DNA of 64,000 bases from Roseibium porphyridii (GTDB taxonomy: Bacteria > Pseudomonadota > Alphaproteobacteria > Rhizobiales > Stappiaceae). The DNA lies in NCBI RefSeq assembly GCF_026191725.2, contig NZ_CP120863.1, positions 1,034,001 to 1,098,000 on the forward strand. The letters run 5' to 3'. Below, piece after piece: positions 25,699 to 35,268 of the stretch (position 1 is its first letter; every line of letters starts with the position of its first letter). Both the position numbers and the translations under genes were made by a program. The notes below the pieces were generated by a model. It searched no databases. It had not been told where the DNA came from and worked only from the letters and a program-made list of their open reading frames with translations.

Positions 25699-26187
25699 CT
25701 AGTCGTCCGATGGCGTCTCGGCAACTGCTGCGGTGCGTTCGGCTCTGAATTTATTCAAGGCGGTTTCGATAGCGCTGCTTTGCAACGCAAGGACTGCGGC
25801 GGCCAGAAGGGCGGCGTTGGTAGCGCCCGCTTTGCCAATCGCCAGGGTTCCAACCGGGATTCCTGCCGGCATCTGAACGATGGAAAGCAAGCTGTCTTCG
25901 CCCGAGAGCGCCTTGCTTTCCACTGGAACACCAAAAACCGGAAGGGATGTCAGGGATGCGGTCATGCCGGGCAAATGTGCTGCCCCCCCGGCTCCGGCAA
26001 TGATAATCTTGAAGCCCTCGTCTTTCGCACCCTTGGCGAAGTCGTACATGCGGTCCGGCGTGCGGTGGGCGGAAACAATACGCGCCTCGTAGCTGACACC
26101 CAGTTGGTCGAGCGTGTCCGCCGCGTGTTTCATTGTCGGCCAGTCAGATTGACTGCCCATGATGATTGCGACGTCCGCTTGTGCCAT
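25699..26187 (-). CDS. purE: N5-carboxyaminoimidazole ribonucleotide mutase
   Basis: Moves the carboxyl group of N5-CAIR to carbon 4 to give CAIR, the step after PurK. The 162-aa octamer-forming protein has the GSQSDWPTM phosphate loop near residue 11, [16 protein letters not shown] near 40, and [14 protein letters not shown] near 70, the class I PurE signature with catalytic His. It heads the purEK operon. Confidence 0.96.
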   Translation of the reverse strand: MAQADVAIIMGSQSDWPTMKHAADTLDQLGVSYEARIVSAHRTPDRMYDFAKGAKDEGFKIIIAGAGGAAHLPGMTASLTSLPVFGVPVESKALSGEDSLLSIVQMPAGIPVGTLAIGKAGATNAALLAAAVLALQSSAIETALNKFRAERTAAVAETPSDD

Positions 26188-26332
26188 TTTATGCTCCAGT
26201 ATCCGGCGGGCTCAGAAGAGCCGCGGAGTATAGGCAGCGCGCCGCACATCGCAAGACGCAAACGATGGAATTCCTTCGTTGCGGCAGCGAAGGGTTTTTG
26301 GGCAGGCCAGCGAAGTGGAGATTTTCGGTTCT

Positions 26333-26539
26333 TCAGGCGATGATGTCGGGAAACAACTGGTCTTCCAGAGCCGAGATTCGATCCTTGATCATCAGCTTCT
26401 TTTTCTTCAGTCGCTGTAGTTGAAGCGCGTCATGGTTCGACGTTGCTCCGAGTGCTTCGACGGCAACGTCAAGATCCCGGTGTTCCTGACGAAGCTGCGC
26501 CAGCTCCAACCGCAAAGCATCCTGATCTATTCGCGCCAT
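26333..26539 (-). CDS. DUF465 (YdcH-like) small coiled-coil protein
   Basis: A 68-aa, almost wholly helical protein with a central basic motif LQRLKKKKLMIKDRI near residues 42-56, the signature of the DUF465/YdcH family. Function unknown; such proteins are small, soluble and charged. It starts MARIDQDALRLELAQLR. A second member is encoded divergently at 26896. Confidence 0.87.
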   Translation of the reverse strand: MARIDQDALRLELAQLRQEHRDLDVAVEALGATSNHDALQLQRLKKKKLMIKDRISALEDQLFPDIIA

Positions 26540-26895
26540 CTATGTCCCCTAAAGCCGGACATGAGTCCTAATCTATTTTGCAGCTGTCGGGCAAGATAGC
26601 ATCTTTGGCAAGTCAACAATCACGCTTCCCGGGCCATGCTGCCCACGAAATGGGACAAAAAGACGTAGAAATCCTGATGCTGTGGAAAATGTCATCGTGC
26701 GATGCACGCATGAGAATTTTTTGTGAGTTTTGAGCCTCTTATTTGCACCCGATTTTTCAGGATTTCCTAAGGTTAGTTGGAAGAATGCATTATTTGACGG
26801 CGAAGCGCCTCAGATATGCAGATTCAGCAATCGACAAGGCTGGAAATTGTGTGGCACGATGAAAAGGTTGAGCCAACAGACAGGAGAAAAATTCC
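26540..26895. other. Divergent leader between two DUF465 genes
   Basis: Contains both promoters. The only structure I can point to is a short perfect hairpin CGTGC/GCACG around GAT (26696-26708). No gene of supportable length is present. Confidence 0.4.
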
Positions 26896-27075
26896 ATGTC
26901 AATGCAGTCACATCTCGCAGAACTTGAGCGCCGCCACGCAGAAATGAAACGCAAGATCGAAGACGCTCTGATGCATCCGAGTACCGACTCCCTGCAATTG
27001 GCTGACATGAAGCGACAGAAACTCAAGATCAAGGACGAGATCGAGCGACTACGCAGTAACGACACGCTGCACTAG
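26896..27075 (+). CDS. Second DUF465 (YdcH-like) small protein
   Basis: A 59-aa charged helical protein: MSMQSHLAELERRHAEMKRK, then the family core LADMKRQKLKIKDEIERLR. An AGGAGAAA ribosome-binding site lies 5-12 bases before the ATG, and a strong terminator follows the stop, so a short gene is well supported. It is shorter than its divergent paralogue and its central motif is QKLKIKDEI rather than KKLMIKDRI. Function unknown. Confidence 0.87.
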   Translation: MSMQSHLAELERRHAEMKRKIEDALMHPSTDSLQLADMKRQKLKIKDEIERLRSNDTLH

Positions 27076-27100
27076 CGATCCCCTTGAAAAGAGAAATCGA

Positions 27101-27129
27101 AACGCCGTGCTTCGCGCGGCGTTTTTTTT
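27101..27129 (+). terminator. Terminator of the second DUF465 gene
   Basis: Stem AACGCCGTGC/GCGCGGCGTT (one G-T-type imperfection) around a short TTC loop, followed by eight T residues. Confidence 0.85.
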
Positions 27130-27192
27130 ATATCTTGGTTCAGCTTAGTGGATGGTGCCACAGGTCAGCCCAATGAAGTTGCTATCCAACTT

Positions 27193-28827
27193 CTAAAGGG
27201 CCTTGGCCTGTTCTCTGAGCGCAAATTTCTGGATCTTGCCTGTCGACGTTTTCGGCAGTTCACAAAAGACCACGGTCTTCGGTGCTTTGAAGCCTGCCAG
27301 ATGGTTTTTGCAAAAGCTGATCAGATCCGTTTCAAGGACATCCGCTCCGGGTTTCAATTCCACAAAGGCGCAGGGCGTTTCGCCCCACTTCTCGTCCGGT
27401 CTGGCAACCACGGCTGCGGCCTGAACATCGGAATGTTTGTAAAGAACCTCTTCCACTTCTATCGAAGAGATGTTTTCACCTCCAGAAATGATGATGTCCT
27501 TTGAACGGTCCTTGAGCTGAATGTAGCCGTCCGGATGCCGAACGCCGAGGTCGCCTGAATGGAACCAGCCGCCCCTGAAGGCCTTGTCGGTCGCCTCGGG
27601 ATTTTTCAGATAACCTTTCATGACCACGTTGCCGCGGAACATGACTTCCCCAAGCGTTTCTCCGTCTGAGGGAACGGGATCTAGGGTTTCCGGATCGAGC
27701 ACAGTGAGATCCTCCAGCGCGACATATCTCACGCCCTGGCGCGCCTTTTTCTGTGCCTGCTCTTCTATGGAAAGCGCGTCCCATTCCCGTTTCCAGTCAT
27801 TTACGACGGCCGGACCATACACTTCTGTCAGGCCGTAAAGATGGGTGACATTGAAGCCTGCGGTTTTCATGGCAGCCAGAACGCTTTCGGGGGGTGGGGC
27901 CGCCGCGGTGAAAAACTCGACTTCCCGATCAAGTTCGCGCTTTTGGTCAGGGGCTGCATTCAGGAGCGTGGACATGATGATCGGAGCACCGCACAGATGG
28001 GTCACTCCCTCATCGGCTATCAGATCCCACATCGTGTCCGGTCTTACCCAACGCAGGCACACATGAGTGCCGGCGACAATTGACAGCGACCAGGGGAAGC
28101 ACCAGCCGTTGCAGTGAAACATTGGCAAGGTCCAAAGATAGACCGGATGCTTTCCCATGGCGGCTGTAATGACGTTGGCCTGGGCCAGAAGGTAAGCGCC
28201 GCGATGGTGATAGACGACACCTTTCGGGTTGCCGGTCGTGCCGGAAGTATAGTTGAGCGTGATTGCGTCCCATTCGTCGTCCGGTAGCGACCAGTTGAAC
28301 TCGGGATCTCCCGTTTGAATGAAGTTCTCGTAGTCGAGCGATCCCAGGCGCTCGCCTTCCTGCGGAAACTCCGGATCGGAATAGTCGATAACGATTGGGT
28401 TGACGCTCGCGATCGAGAGGGCTTCCTTGACGACCGATGCATATTCTCGATCGGTGATGAGCACTTTCGCGTTGGCGTGATCGAGCTGGAAAGCGATGAT
28501 CGCTGCGTCCAGTCGCGTATTCATGGAATGGAGAACAGCCCTGGCCATTGGAACACCGTAGTGGGCCTCAAGCATCGGAGGGACATTGGATAGCATCACG
28601 CTGACGGTGTCGTCCTTGCCGACACCGAGACCCGCGAGCGCTGAGGCAAGTTGCCGGGACCGGCGATAAAACGTCCGGTAATCGGTGCGCTGACTGCCAT
28701 GTATGATCGCCGTGACTTCCGGAAACACATCAGCGGCGCGCGCCAGAAAACTGAGCGGTGACAGAGCGGCGAAGTTCGCCGCGTTTTTCTCAAGTCCCCG
28801 CGCAAACGGACTGACGCCGGTGTCCAT
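27193..28827 (-). CDS. AMP-dependent acyl-CoA ligase (medium-chain / methylthiopropionate type)
   Basis: Adenylate-forming enzyme of 544 aa that activates a carboxylic acid to its CoA thioester. Motifs: P-loop YTSGTTGNPKGVVYHH near residue 185, YGLTEVYGP near 320, GWFHSGDLG near 415, ISGGENISSIEVEE near 440 and the catalytic Lys in KTSTGKIQKF near 530. Its N-terminal half resembles DmdB-like 3-(methylthio)propionyl-CoA ligases of marine alphaproteobacteria, but that assignment is an inference. Start at 28827 follows AAGGGAGG by 6 bases. It follows a TSUP permease on the same strand. Confidence 0.87.
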   Translation of the reverse strand: MDTGVSPFARGLEKNAANFAALSPLSFLARAADVFPEVTAIIHGSQRTDYRTFYRRSRQLASALAGLGVGKDDTVSVMLSNVPPMLEAHYGVPMARAVLHSMNTRLDAAIIAFQLDHANAKVLITDREYASVVKEALSIASVNPIVIDYSDPEFPQEGERLGSLDYENFIQTGDPEFNWSLPDDEWDAITLNYTSGTTGNPKGVVYHHRGAYLLAQANVITAAMGKHPVYLWTLPMFHCNGWCFPWSLSIVAGTHVCLRWVRPDTMWDLIADEGVTHLCGAPIIMSTLLNAAPDQKRELDREVEFFTAAAPPPESVLAAMKTAGFNVTHLYGLTEVYGPAVVNDWKREWDALSIEEQAQKKARQGVRYVALEDLTVLDPETLDPVPSDGETLGEVMFRGNVVMKGYLKNPEATDKAFRGGWFHSGDLGVRHPDGYIQLKDRSKDIIISGGENISSIEVEEVLYKHSDVQAAAVVARPDEKWGETPCAFVELKPGADVLETDLISFCKNHLAGFKAPKTVVFCELPKTSTGKIQKFALREQAKAL

Positions 28828-28923
28828 GATCATCCTCCCTTGATCGGTATCTGGCGGTATGAAAACCGGAAACAGCCGGCCGCGCAATTCATCATTGCAG
28901 GGACCGACCGTCTGAACCTGAGT

Positions 28924-29688
28924 TCATGCAAGTAACGCGATCAGACCGTCATAGGTGAGTTTGACCCCGATCAGGCCCATGACAATGTAGATAACCGAAT
29001 AGAAGGTATCGGCCTTGACGATCCTGACCAGCCAGACGCCGACCAGAGTTGCGACCAGCGCCACGGGAAATAGAGCGACCGATGTCGACAGGTTGGTGGC
29101 ATCGAATTGGCCAAGCAGAAAGTAGGGAACCAGCTTGATCGCATTGACCGTTGCGAAGAAAATGACGCCTGTTCCGGCAAAGAGGACGGGTGCGAGGCGC
29201 AGCGGCAGCATATACATCTGAAACGGTGGCCCGCCCGTATGGCTGATGAAGCTGGTGAAGCCGGCAACGGTTCCCCAGAATGTTCCCTTTGCAACGCTGT
29301 GGCTCTTGGCAGCATCGTTTTTGCGTTGCTTGAAGATATAGTCGGCAACGAAAGCCAGAGACATGATCCCGATCAGGAAAATGACAAAGGCATCATTGAC
29401 GTAGGCCGCTGTTGCCCATCCGATACTGATGCCGGCGACAGCCGCGGGCATCAGAATTGCCAGGGATCGCCAGTCCGCCCGGCCCCGGTAGGCAAGCAGC
29501 GCAATCACATCCATTACAATCAAGATCGGTAACAGGATGCCAGCTGCCTGGATCGGGGGGATGGCCAGCGACATGATCGGAACTCCAAGCATGGCGAAAG
29601 TGCCACCAAAACCTCCTTTGGACAGGCCAACGAAAAAAATCGCCGGAATCGCCGCAGCGTAAAACCAGATGTCTGTGATCGGGGTCAT
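28924..29688 (-). CDS. TauE/SafE (TSUP) family permease
   Basis: Inner-membrane transporter of 254 aa with about eight helices. The N-terminal repeat carries GLSKGGFGGTFAMLGVP near residue 20 and the C-terminal repeat VAGFTSFISHTGGPPFQMY near 140, the paired signatures of the family. Members export or import sulfonates, sulfite, sulfoacetate or other organic anions. Start at 29688 (MTPITDIWF) omits an upstream 18-residue extension without family similarity. Whether it serves the neighbouring acyl-CoA ligase is unknown. Confidence 0.87.
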   Translation of the reverse strand: MTPITDIWFYAAAIPAIFFVGLSKGGFGGTFAMLGVPIMSLAIPPIQAAGILLPILIVMDVIALLAYRGRADWRSLAILMPAAVAGISIGWATAAYVNDAFVIFLIGIMSLAFVADYIFKQRKNDAAKSHSVAKGTFWGTVAGFTSFISHTGGPPFQMYMLPLRLAPVLFAGTGVIFFATVNAIKLVPYFLLGQFDATNLSTSVALFPVALVATLVGVWLVRIVKADTFYSVIYIVMGLIGVKLTYDGLIALLA

Positions 29689-29871
29689 GGGCCAAAGAAC
29701 GTGAGAGGTACAGGGGAAGGGACCGGCAAACAAGCATGCCAAAGTGTTTACGTAAAGTCCCGACCGTCGAATTGCCTACGCGTGAAGGCTTGCAATTTGA
29801 CCTTCCCTTACAGCACTCTGTCCGGCAAAAGGCGGGGTTTTGACCCGGTCGGCGTTTGGGAGGACATAGCG

Positions 29872-31779
29872 ATGGCAAGCCGGTATCACGAGGTCTATCA
29901 AGGCTGGAAAAACGATCCGTTGGGATTTTGGAAAACGGCGGCATCTGAAATCGACTGGGATTCGACATCCGATACGGTTTTTGATCCGGATCAGGGGCAA
30001 TACGGTCGCTGGTTCCCGGACTGGGAATGCAACACCTGCTACAACTGCCTGGACAGGCATGTGGAACGCGGTCGCCCTGGCCAGCCGGCGCTGATCTACG
30101 ATAGCCCGATTACCGGCAGGACGGCGACCTACACTTATGCTGAACTTCTGGAGGAAGTGGAAGCACTGGCCTGCGTGCTGTCCGATCGCGGACTGCAAAA
30201 GGGTGACCGGGCCATCATCTATATGCCGATGATACCCCAAGCAGTAATGGCCATGCTGGCCTGTGCGCGGCTAGGCATCGTCCATTCGGTCGTATTTGGG
30301 GGCTTTGCCGCCAACGAGTTGGCAACACGTATCGATGATGCCACACCGAAAGCCATCATCGCGGCTTCTTGCGGCATCGAGCCGGGCCGTGTCATCGCCT
30401 ATAAACCGCTGATCGATAACGCGATTGAGTTGGCGTCTCATTCGCCTGAGTGCTGTCTGATTTATCAACGCGATGAGAAACCCGCCGATATGGTTTCCGG
30501 ACGTGACTTCGACCTGGGTGCGCTGCAGGCGCAGGCCGTTGCCGAGGGCCGCAGGATTGCACCGGTTCCCGTCAAAGCATCGGATCCGCTCTATATTCTT
30601 TATACGTCCGGCACGACTGGCCAGCCCAAAGGAGTGGTGCGCGACAATGGCGGCCATATGGTCGCGTTGAAATGGTCGATGAGCAATCTCTATGACATTC
30701 AGCCGGGTGAGGTGTTCTGGGCTGCCTCTGACGTCGGCTGGGTGGTTGGTCATTCCTACATCTGCTATGCGCCTCTGCTGCACGGCTGCACCACCATCGT
30801 GTTCGAAGGCAAACCGGTGGGAACACCGGATGCCGGGACTTTCTGGCGGGTGATCTCGGATCATAATGTGGTGTCACTGTTCACGGCGCCGACCGCGTTC
30901 CGGGCGATCCGCAAGGAAGATCCGGAAGGCAAGCTGATCAAGAAATACGACCTCTCCCAGTTTCGATCACTGTTTTTGGCTGGTGAACGTGCGGACCCGG
31001 AAACGGTCAATTGGGCCATCGATCAGCTTCAGGTGCCAGTGATCGATCATTGGTGGCAAACCGAAACGGGATGGTGCATCGTCGGCAATCCGATGGGTTT
31101 GGGAAAACTACCCGTCAAGCCAGGTTCTCCTACCGTTCCAATGCCGGGATACGACGTGCAGGTGCTGGATGATGCCGGCCACCCGCTTGGGCCCAACACA
31201 CTGGGAAACATTGTCGTAAAACTGCCGATGCCGCCTGGGTGCCTGCCGACACTGTGGAATGCCGATCAGCGTTTCTTCGACGCTTACCTTGCCGAGTTTC
31301 CGGGCTACTACAAAACTGCGGACGCGGGTGTCATTGATGATGACGGCTATCTTTCGATCATGGCGCGGACCGACGACATCATCAACGTTGCCGGTCACCG
31401 GCTTTCCACCGGCGGCATGGAAGAAGTTCTGGCAACCCACGCAGACGTTGCCGAGTGTGCGGTGATTGGCATTGCCGACAAGCTCAAAGGGCAGCTGCCT
31501 TGCGGTTTCGTCGTCCTCAAGGCCGGTGTTGATCGGGACCATGCGGTCATCGAAAAGGAATTGATCGGGCTCGTTCGCGAAAAGATCGGGCCCGTCGCGG
31601 CTTTCAAGATCGCGATCACTGTCGAACGACTGCCAAAAACGCGTTCCGGCAAGATCCTGCGAGGCACCATGCGCCAGATCGCTGATGGTGAGAGTTACAA
31701 GATGCCCGCCACGATCGATGATCCTGCGATTTTGGACGAAATCACTGACGCCTTGAAAACACACGGGATTTCCAGCTGA
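29872..31779 (+). CDS. prpE: Propionate-CoA ligase
   Basis: Forms propionyl-CoA from propionate, ATP and CoA; the family overlaps acetyl-CoA synthetase. The 635-aa protein begins MASRYHEVYQGWKNDPLGFW, with P-loop YTSGTTGQPKGVVRDNGGH near residue 243, WWQTETGW near 390 as the acyl-pocket motif, IMARTDDIINVAGHRLSTGG near 500 and the catalytic Lys in PKTRSGKILRGTM near 590. RDNGGH and the short N-terminus favour PrpE over Acs. Ribosome-binding site GGGAGGA is 7 bases upstream. The open frame to 29701 has no support. Confidence 0.92.
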   Translation: MASRYHEVYQGWKNDPLGFWKTAASEIDWDSTSDTVFDPDQGQYGRWFPDWECNTCYNCLDRHVERGRPGQPALIYDSPITGRTATYTYAELLEEVEALACVLSDRGLQKGDRAIIYMPMIPQAVMAMLACARLGIVHSVVFGGFAANELATRIDDATPKAIIAASCGIEPGRVIAYKPLIDNAIELASHSPECCLIYQRDEKPADMVSGRDFDLGALQAQAVAEGRRIAPVPVKASDPLYILYTSGTTGQPKGVVRDNGGHMVALKWSMSNLYDIQPGEVFWAASDVGWVVGHSYICYAPLLHGCTTIVFEGKPVGTPDAGTFWRVISDHNVVSLFTAPTAFRAIRKEDPEGKLIKKYDLSQFRSLFLAGERADPETVNWAIDQLQVPVIDHWWQTETGWCIVGNPMGLGKLPVKPGSPTVPMPGYDVQVLDDAGHPLGPNTLGNIVVKLPMPPGCLPTLWNADQRFFDAYLAEFPGYYKTADAGVIDDDGYLSIMARTDDIINVAGHRLSTGGMEEVLATHADVAECAVIGIADKLKGQLPCGFVVLKAGVDRDHAVIEKELIGLVREKIGPVAAFKIAITVERLPKTRSGKILRGTMRQIADGESYKMPATIDDPAILDEITDALKTHGISS

Positions 31780-31846
31780 CGTCTTTGCCTGACGTTACTG
31801 GAGGCAAGTGACCGCCATCGACACCGCGTGAATTGCGAACTAATGT

Positions 31847-31868
31847 CGGGCCGCCGCGTAGCGGCCCG
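31847..31868. repeat. GC-rich hairpin between prpE and the SDR gene
   Basis: Perfect 8-bp stem CGGGCCGC/GCGGCCCG around CGCGTA, without a T-run. It may stabilise the prpE 3' end or attenuate read-through into the SDR gene. Confidence 0.4.
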
Positions 31869-31912
31869 CGCTCAAGACAGCGCAGTTCGAAACCAACAGC
31901 GGTGAGGATTCC

Positions 31913-32704
31913 GTGTCTCTGGAAAACAAGGTTGCCATTGTAACCGGCGCAGCTCGAGGAATCGGCTTCGCCGTAGCCAAGCGGTTTGTCATGGACGGCG
32001 CAAAGGTCGTGATCTGTGATGTGGATGACGATGCTGGCGAGAGTGCAGCGGATGATCTCAAGACGCTCGGCGAAGCCACCTATATCCATGCAAATGTGGC
32101 GGAACGCCTGGATGTTCGCAATCTGGTTGCCGAAACTCTGAACGCCTATGGTGAGATAGATATCCTGGTCAACAACGCGGGTATTGTCTCCGGTGCTGAT
32201 TTTCTGGATTTCGAAGAAGACGAATTCGACCGTGTTCTGTCGGTTAATCTCAAAGGTGTCTTCCTGTGTTCGCAGGCCGTTGCACGGCATATGGTCGAAA
32301 CGGTGGAAAATGGCGGGGCACCAGGCTGCATAATCAACATGTCCTCGATCAATGCGGTGTTGGCCATCCCCACGCAGCTTGCCTATTGCGTTTCAAAGGG
32401 GGGCGTGTCGCAGCTGACAAAAACAGCAGCTCTGTCGCTGGCAAAACATGGTATTCGCGTCAACGCCATCGGACCTGGATCAATCATGACAGACATGCTG
32501 TCTTCCGTGAATGACGATCCGGAGGCCAAGCAAAGACTGTTGTCGCGCACGCCCATGCTGCGCGTGGGCGACCCGGCTGAAATTGCAGGTGTCGCCGCAT
32601 TTCTGGCATCTGAAGACGCAAGCTATGTGACCGGCCAGACCATCATCGCCGATGGTGGCCGCATGCCGTTGAACTACACGGTGGAAGTGCCGGACGAGGA
32701 ATAA
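31913..32704 (+). CDS. Short-chain dehydrogenase/reductase
   Basis: Classical SDR of 263 aa, NAD(P)-dependent, acting on an alcohol or keto group. The cofactor motif TGAARGIG is near residue 12, an Asp in VICDVDD near 38 favours NAD(H), NNAG is near 90, the catalytic Ser in NMSSIN near 147, and YCVSK near 160. The end DGGRMPLNYT is typical of glucose- or hydroxyacyl-dehydrogenase-like members. Start codon is GTG with GAGGATT upstream. It lies 133 bases after prpE; a shared acyl pathway is possible but unproven. Confidence 0.9.
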   Translation: MSLENKVAIVTGAARGIGFAVAKRFVMDGAKVVICDVDDDAGESAADDLKTLGEATYIHANVAERLDVRNLVAETLNAYGEIDILVNNAGIVSGADFLDFEEDEFDRVLSVNLKGVFLCSQAVARHMVETVENGGAPGCIINMSSINAVLAIPTQLAYCVSKGGVSQLTKTAALSLAKHGIRVNAIGPGSIMTDMLSSVNDDPEAKQRLLSRTPMLRVGDPAEIAGVAAFLASEDASYVTGQTIIADGGRMPLNYTVEVPDEE

Positions 32705-32732
32705 GGGCACCTTGAGCCCGATCGCAGGTGTT

Positions 32733-34541
32733 CTAGACCGCCTCGGCCTGCCTTTCCGCATCGAATTGCAGGCGTGCAAGTTTGGCATATAGCCCGCCCG
32801 CCGCGCTCAGATCCGCGTGCGTACCAGTCTCTGCAATGCGCCCTTCGTCCATGACAACAATGCGGTCCGCCTTGAGAACCGTGGCGAGACGGTGCGCAAT
32901 AACGAGCGTCGTTCGGCCTTTCATCAACTGGTCTAGCGCTTTTTGAACCAGTCTCTCGCTTTCTGCATCTAGCGCGCTCGTGGCTTCATCCAGCAAAAGA
33001 ACGGGTGCATCTTTCAAGACGGCTCGGGCAATTGCGATCCGCTGACGCTGACCTCCTGAGAGGGTTACGCCGCGTTCGCCGACCAGAGTGTCATAGCCGT
33101 CGCTCATTGCTGCAATGAACGGGTCCGCCAAAGCAGCTTTCGCCGCAGCAATCACTTCTTCTCTGCTGGCATCCGGACGGCCATAGGCGATGTTCTCTGC
33201 AATGCTTGCTCCGAAGACCGCCGTGTCCTGCGGAACAAGGGCAATCTGTTTACGCAGACCCTTTGGATCGAGCTGTTTCAGGTCCACACCGTTCAACCGA
33301 ATGATGCCCGTTGCCGGATCGTAGAACCTCATCAGCAGATTAAAGAGTGTCGATTTGCCTGCACCGGATGGGCCGACAACGGCAACGGTTTCACCTGGAG
33401 CGATATTCAGTGACAGGTCTTTCACGACCGGCATGTGCTCCGCATTGCGATAGGCGAAGGAAACATCATCGAAGGAAATGGACCCGCGTGGCTCGGCCGG
33501 GAGGATGGCCGGTTTAGCCGGAGCACTGATCTCCGATTCAATATCCAGGAGTTCAGACAGCCGTTCTGCAGCGCCAGCAGCTTGCGACAGCTCGCCCCAG
33601 ACTTCCGAAAGCGTTGCGAGTGACCCGGCGGCAAGAATTGAATAGAGCAGGAACTGGCTGAGCTCCCCGCCGGTGATCCGCCCCGAAAAGACGTCGCTGG
33701 CACCAATCCACAAGACGGCGACGATGCTGGCACCTATTACCATGATTGCGAAACCGGTCAGTGCGGCGCGCGCCATGATGGCTTTGCGCGCTGCCTGAAA
33801 AGCTGCTTCCACGGCACTGCCGTAGCGGTTCGCGCTTCTGGATTCATGAGTGAAGGCCTGCAAGGTTTTCACGGAACCAAGCATCTCGCCTGCATAGGCC
33901 GATGCATCAGCCAATGTGTCCTGTGCAAAGCGTGACCGTTTGCGAACCTGTCGTCCGAAACCCAGGATCGGGACCAGGATTACGGGAATGGCTGCCAGAA
34001 CGATGACGGACAGCCGCGGGCTGGTGACGACCATCATGACCGAAGCCCCGGCGAACATAATGAAATTGCGCATCGCCTGCGATGCACTTGCCCCGAAGGC
34101 AGACTTTATTTGCGTTGTGTCAGCAGTCAGCCGCGAGAGTATCTCGCCTGATTTTGCAGTGTCATAGAAGGTAGGGCTGAGTTGCGTCAGGTGTGCGAAC
34201 ACGTCCGAGCGGAGTTCTGCGACCACACGTTCGCCGATCCACATGACCAGGAAGTATCGCACAGCGCTGGCAGTCGCAAGGGCACAGACCACACCGACCA
34301 GAACCGCAAAATAGGAGTTCACCAACGCCGGGTCATCCGCTCCGAAACCAAAATCGATCATGCGGCGAACAGCGTTGGGCAGTATGAGTGTGATGACGGC
34401 AGCAGAGAACAGGGCAACCAACGCACCGATGGCCATACCCTTGTGTTTGCGAAGATAGGGGATCAATCGCGTCAAAGGCTTCAGGGATCTGCGAACAGAT
34501 TTCCGGTCTTGCTGCGTTTGTGATGCAGGGGCGTCGGCCAC
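32733..34541 (-). CDS. ABC exporter, fused membrane and ATPase domains (MsbA/BmrA-like)
   Basis: Half-transporter of 602 aa that would homodimerise in the inner membrane. Six transmembrane helices at about 30-320, with the YFLVMWIGERVVAELR coupling region; nucleotide-binding domain at about 355-590 with Walker A VGPSGAGKST, signature LSGGQRQRIAIARA, Walker B PVLLLDEATSALD and H-loop IAHRL. Exported substrate could be lipid or drug. It is monocistronic and convergent with the SDR. Confidence 0.92.
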   Translation of the reverse strand: MADAPASQTQQDRKSVRRSLKPLTRLIPYLRKHKGMAIGALVALFSAAVITLILPNAVRRMIDFGFGADDPALVNSYFAVLVGVVCALATASAVRYFLVMWIGERVVAELRSDVFAHLTQLSPTFYDTAKSGEILSRLTADTTQIKSAFGASASQAMRNFIMFAGASVMMVVTSPRLSVIVLAAIPVILVPILGFGRQVRKRSRFAQDTLADASAYAGEMLGSVKTLQAFTHESRSANRYGSAVEAAFQAARKAIMARAALTGFAIMVIGASIVAVLWIGASDVFSGRITGGELSQFLLYSILAAGSLATLSEVWGELSQAAGAAERLSELLDIESEISAPAKPAILPAEPRGSISFDDVSFAYRNAEHMPVVKDLSLNIAPGETVAVVGPSGAGKSTLFNLLMRFYDPATGIIRLNGVDLKQLDPKGLRKQIALVPQDTAVFGASIAENIAYGRPDASREEVIAAAKAALADPFIAAMSDGYDTLVGERGVTLSGGQRQRIAIARAVLKDAPVLLLDEATSALDAESERLVQKALDQLMKGRTTLVIAHRLATVLKADRIVVMDEGRIAETGTHADLSAAGGLYAKLARLQFDAERQAEAV

Positions 34542-34849
34542 AAGTCTCTCCTCATGCTTTTCAAGCCGTCTTTAGCATGTTCCGCAAAAGGCTCAATGGC
34601 ATTGATCAAGTTCTATGGAAACTGCGCTGATTGGGTAATTTATTTTGATATCGCTATTTGAAACAGATGTTTGAGATTGAGAGGATTTGCCCGATTTTGC
34701 CTCTTGTTTTGCACTCCACCTTGGGGTATATCCCCGCCTCATGTTTCTGAGGGCGGCGTCCGCAACCGGATCGGCGGCCCTTTACTACGTTTTACGCCAA
34801 GATAACGACTTTCCCTGAAAGACCATCCTGGTGTTTGAAAGGACCGGCC
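34542..34849. other. Divergent leader, ABC exporter / rpmE
   Basis: No gene seen. It contains the rpmE promoter and a roughly 110-nt rpmE leader with a hairpin-forming stretch (CGCC-TCA with TGA-GGGCG, 34735-34755), which could allow regulation of L31. GGGG/CCCC at 34723-34735 overlaps the -10 box. Confidence 0.4.
34704..34732 (+). promoter_or_regulatory. Sigma-70-type promoter of rpmE
   Basis: TTGTTT (34704-34709), 17 bases, TATATC (34727-34732). Expected transcription start about 34740. Confidence 0.45.
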
Positions 34850-35074
34850 ATGAAAGCGGATATCCATCCCGACTACCACACCATCAAGGTCGTCATGACC
34901 GATGGTACCGAATTCACCACCCGCTCCACCTATGGATCGGAAGGCGATACACTGCAGTTGGACATCGACCCGACGTCTCACCCGGCTTGGACCGGTGGTG
35001 ACCGTCAGCTGATGGACCGCGGTGGACGCGTATCGCGCTTCAAAAACAAGTTTGCTGGTTTCCTCGGTTCCTAA
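34850..35074 (+). CDS. rpmE: 50S ribosomal protein L31
   Basis: Ribosomal protein of 74 aa: [20 protein letters not shown], then [20 protein letters not shown] and the SHPAWTGG... [16 protein letters not shown] end. There are no cysteines, so this is the zinc-independent form common in alphaproteobacteria. I begin at 34850, with AAAGGA 6 bases upstream, not at the in-frame ATG at 34835. A strong terminator follows. Confidence 0.95.
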   Translation: MKADIHPDYHTIKVVMTDGTEFTTRSTYGSEGDTLQLDIDPTSHPAWTGGDRQLMDRGGRVSRFKNKFAGFLGS

Positions 35075-35100
35075 TCACCGATCCACAGCCTTGATAGAAA

Positions 35101-35125
35101 AACCCGGCTCTTGCCGGGTTTTTTT
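35101..35125 (+). terminator. Terminator of rpmE
   Basis: Perfect stem AACCCGGC/GCCGGGTT around TCTT, followed by TTTTT. Confidence 0.88.
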
Positions 35126-35268
35126 GTGCCTTGAAAAGGTATCTCTTCGGATGCCCGGCGGTTTGGTCTTGCGGTCCGTTTCTGTCTGCAAGAAAGTCTG
35201 CAGCTAATTGTGCTGTCGAACCGGGAACACGCGCGCTGCCAAATTGGTTCTCCCAATTCGCACGGATC

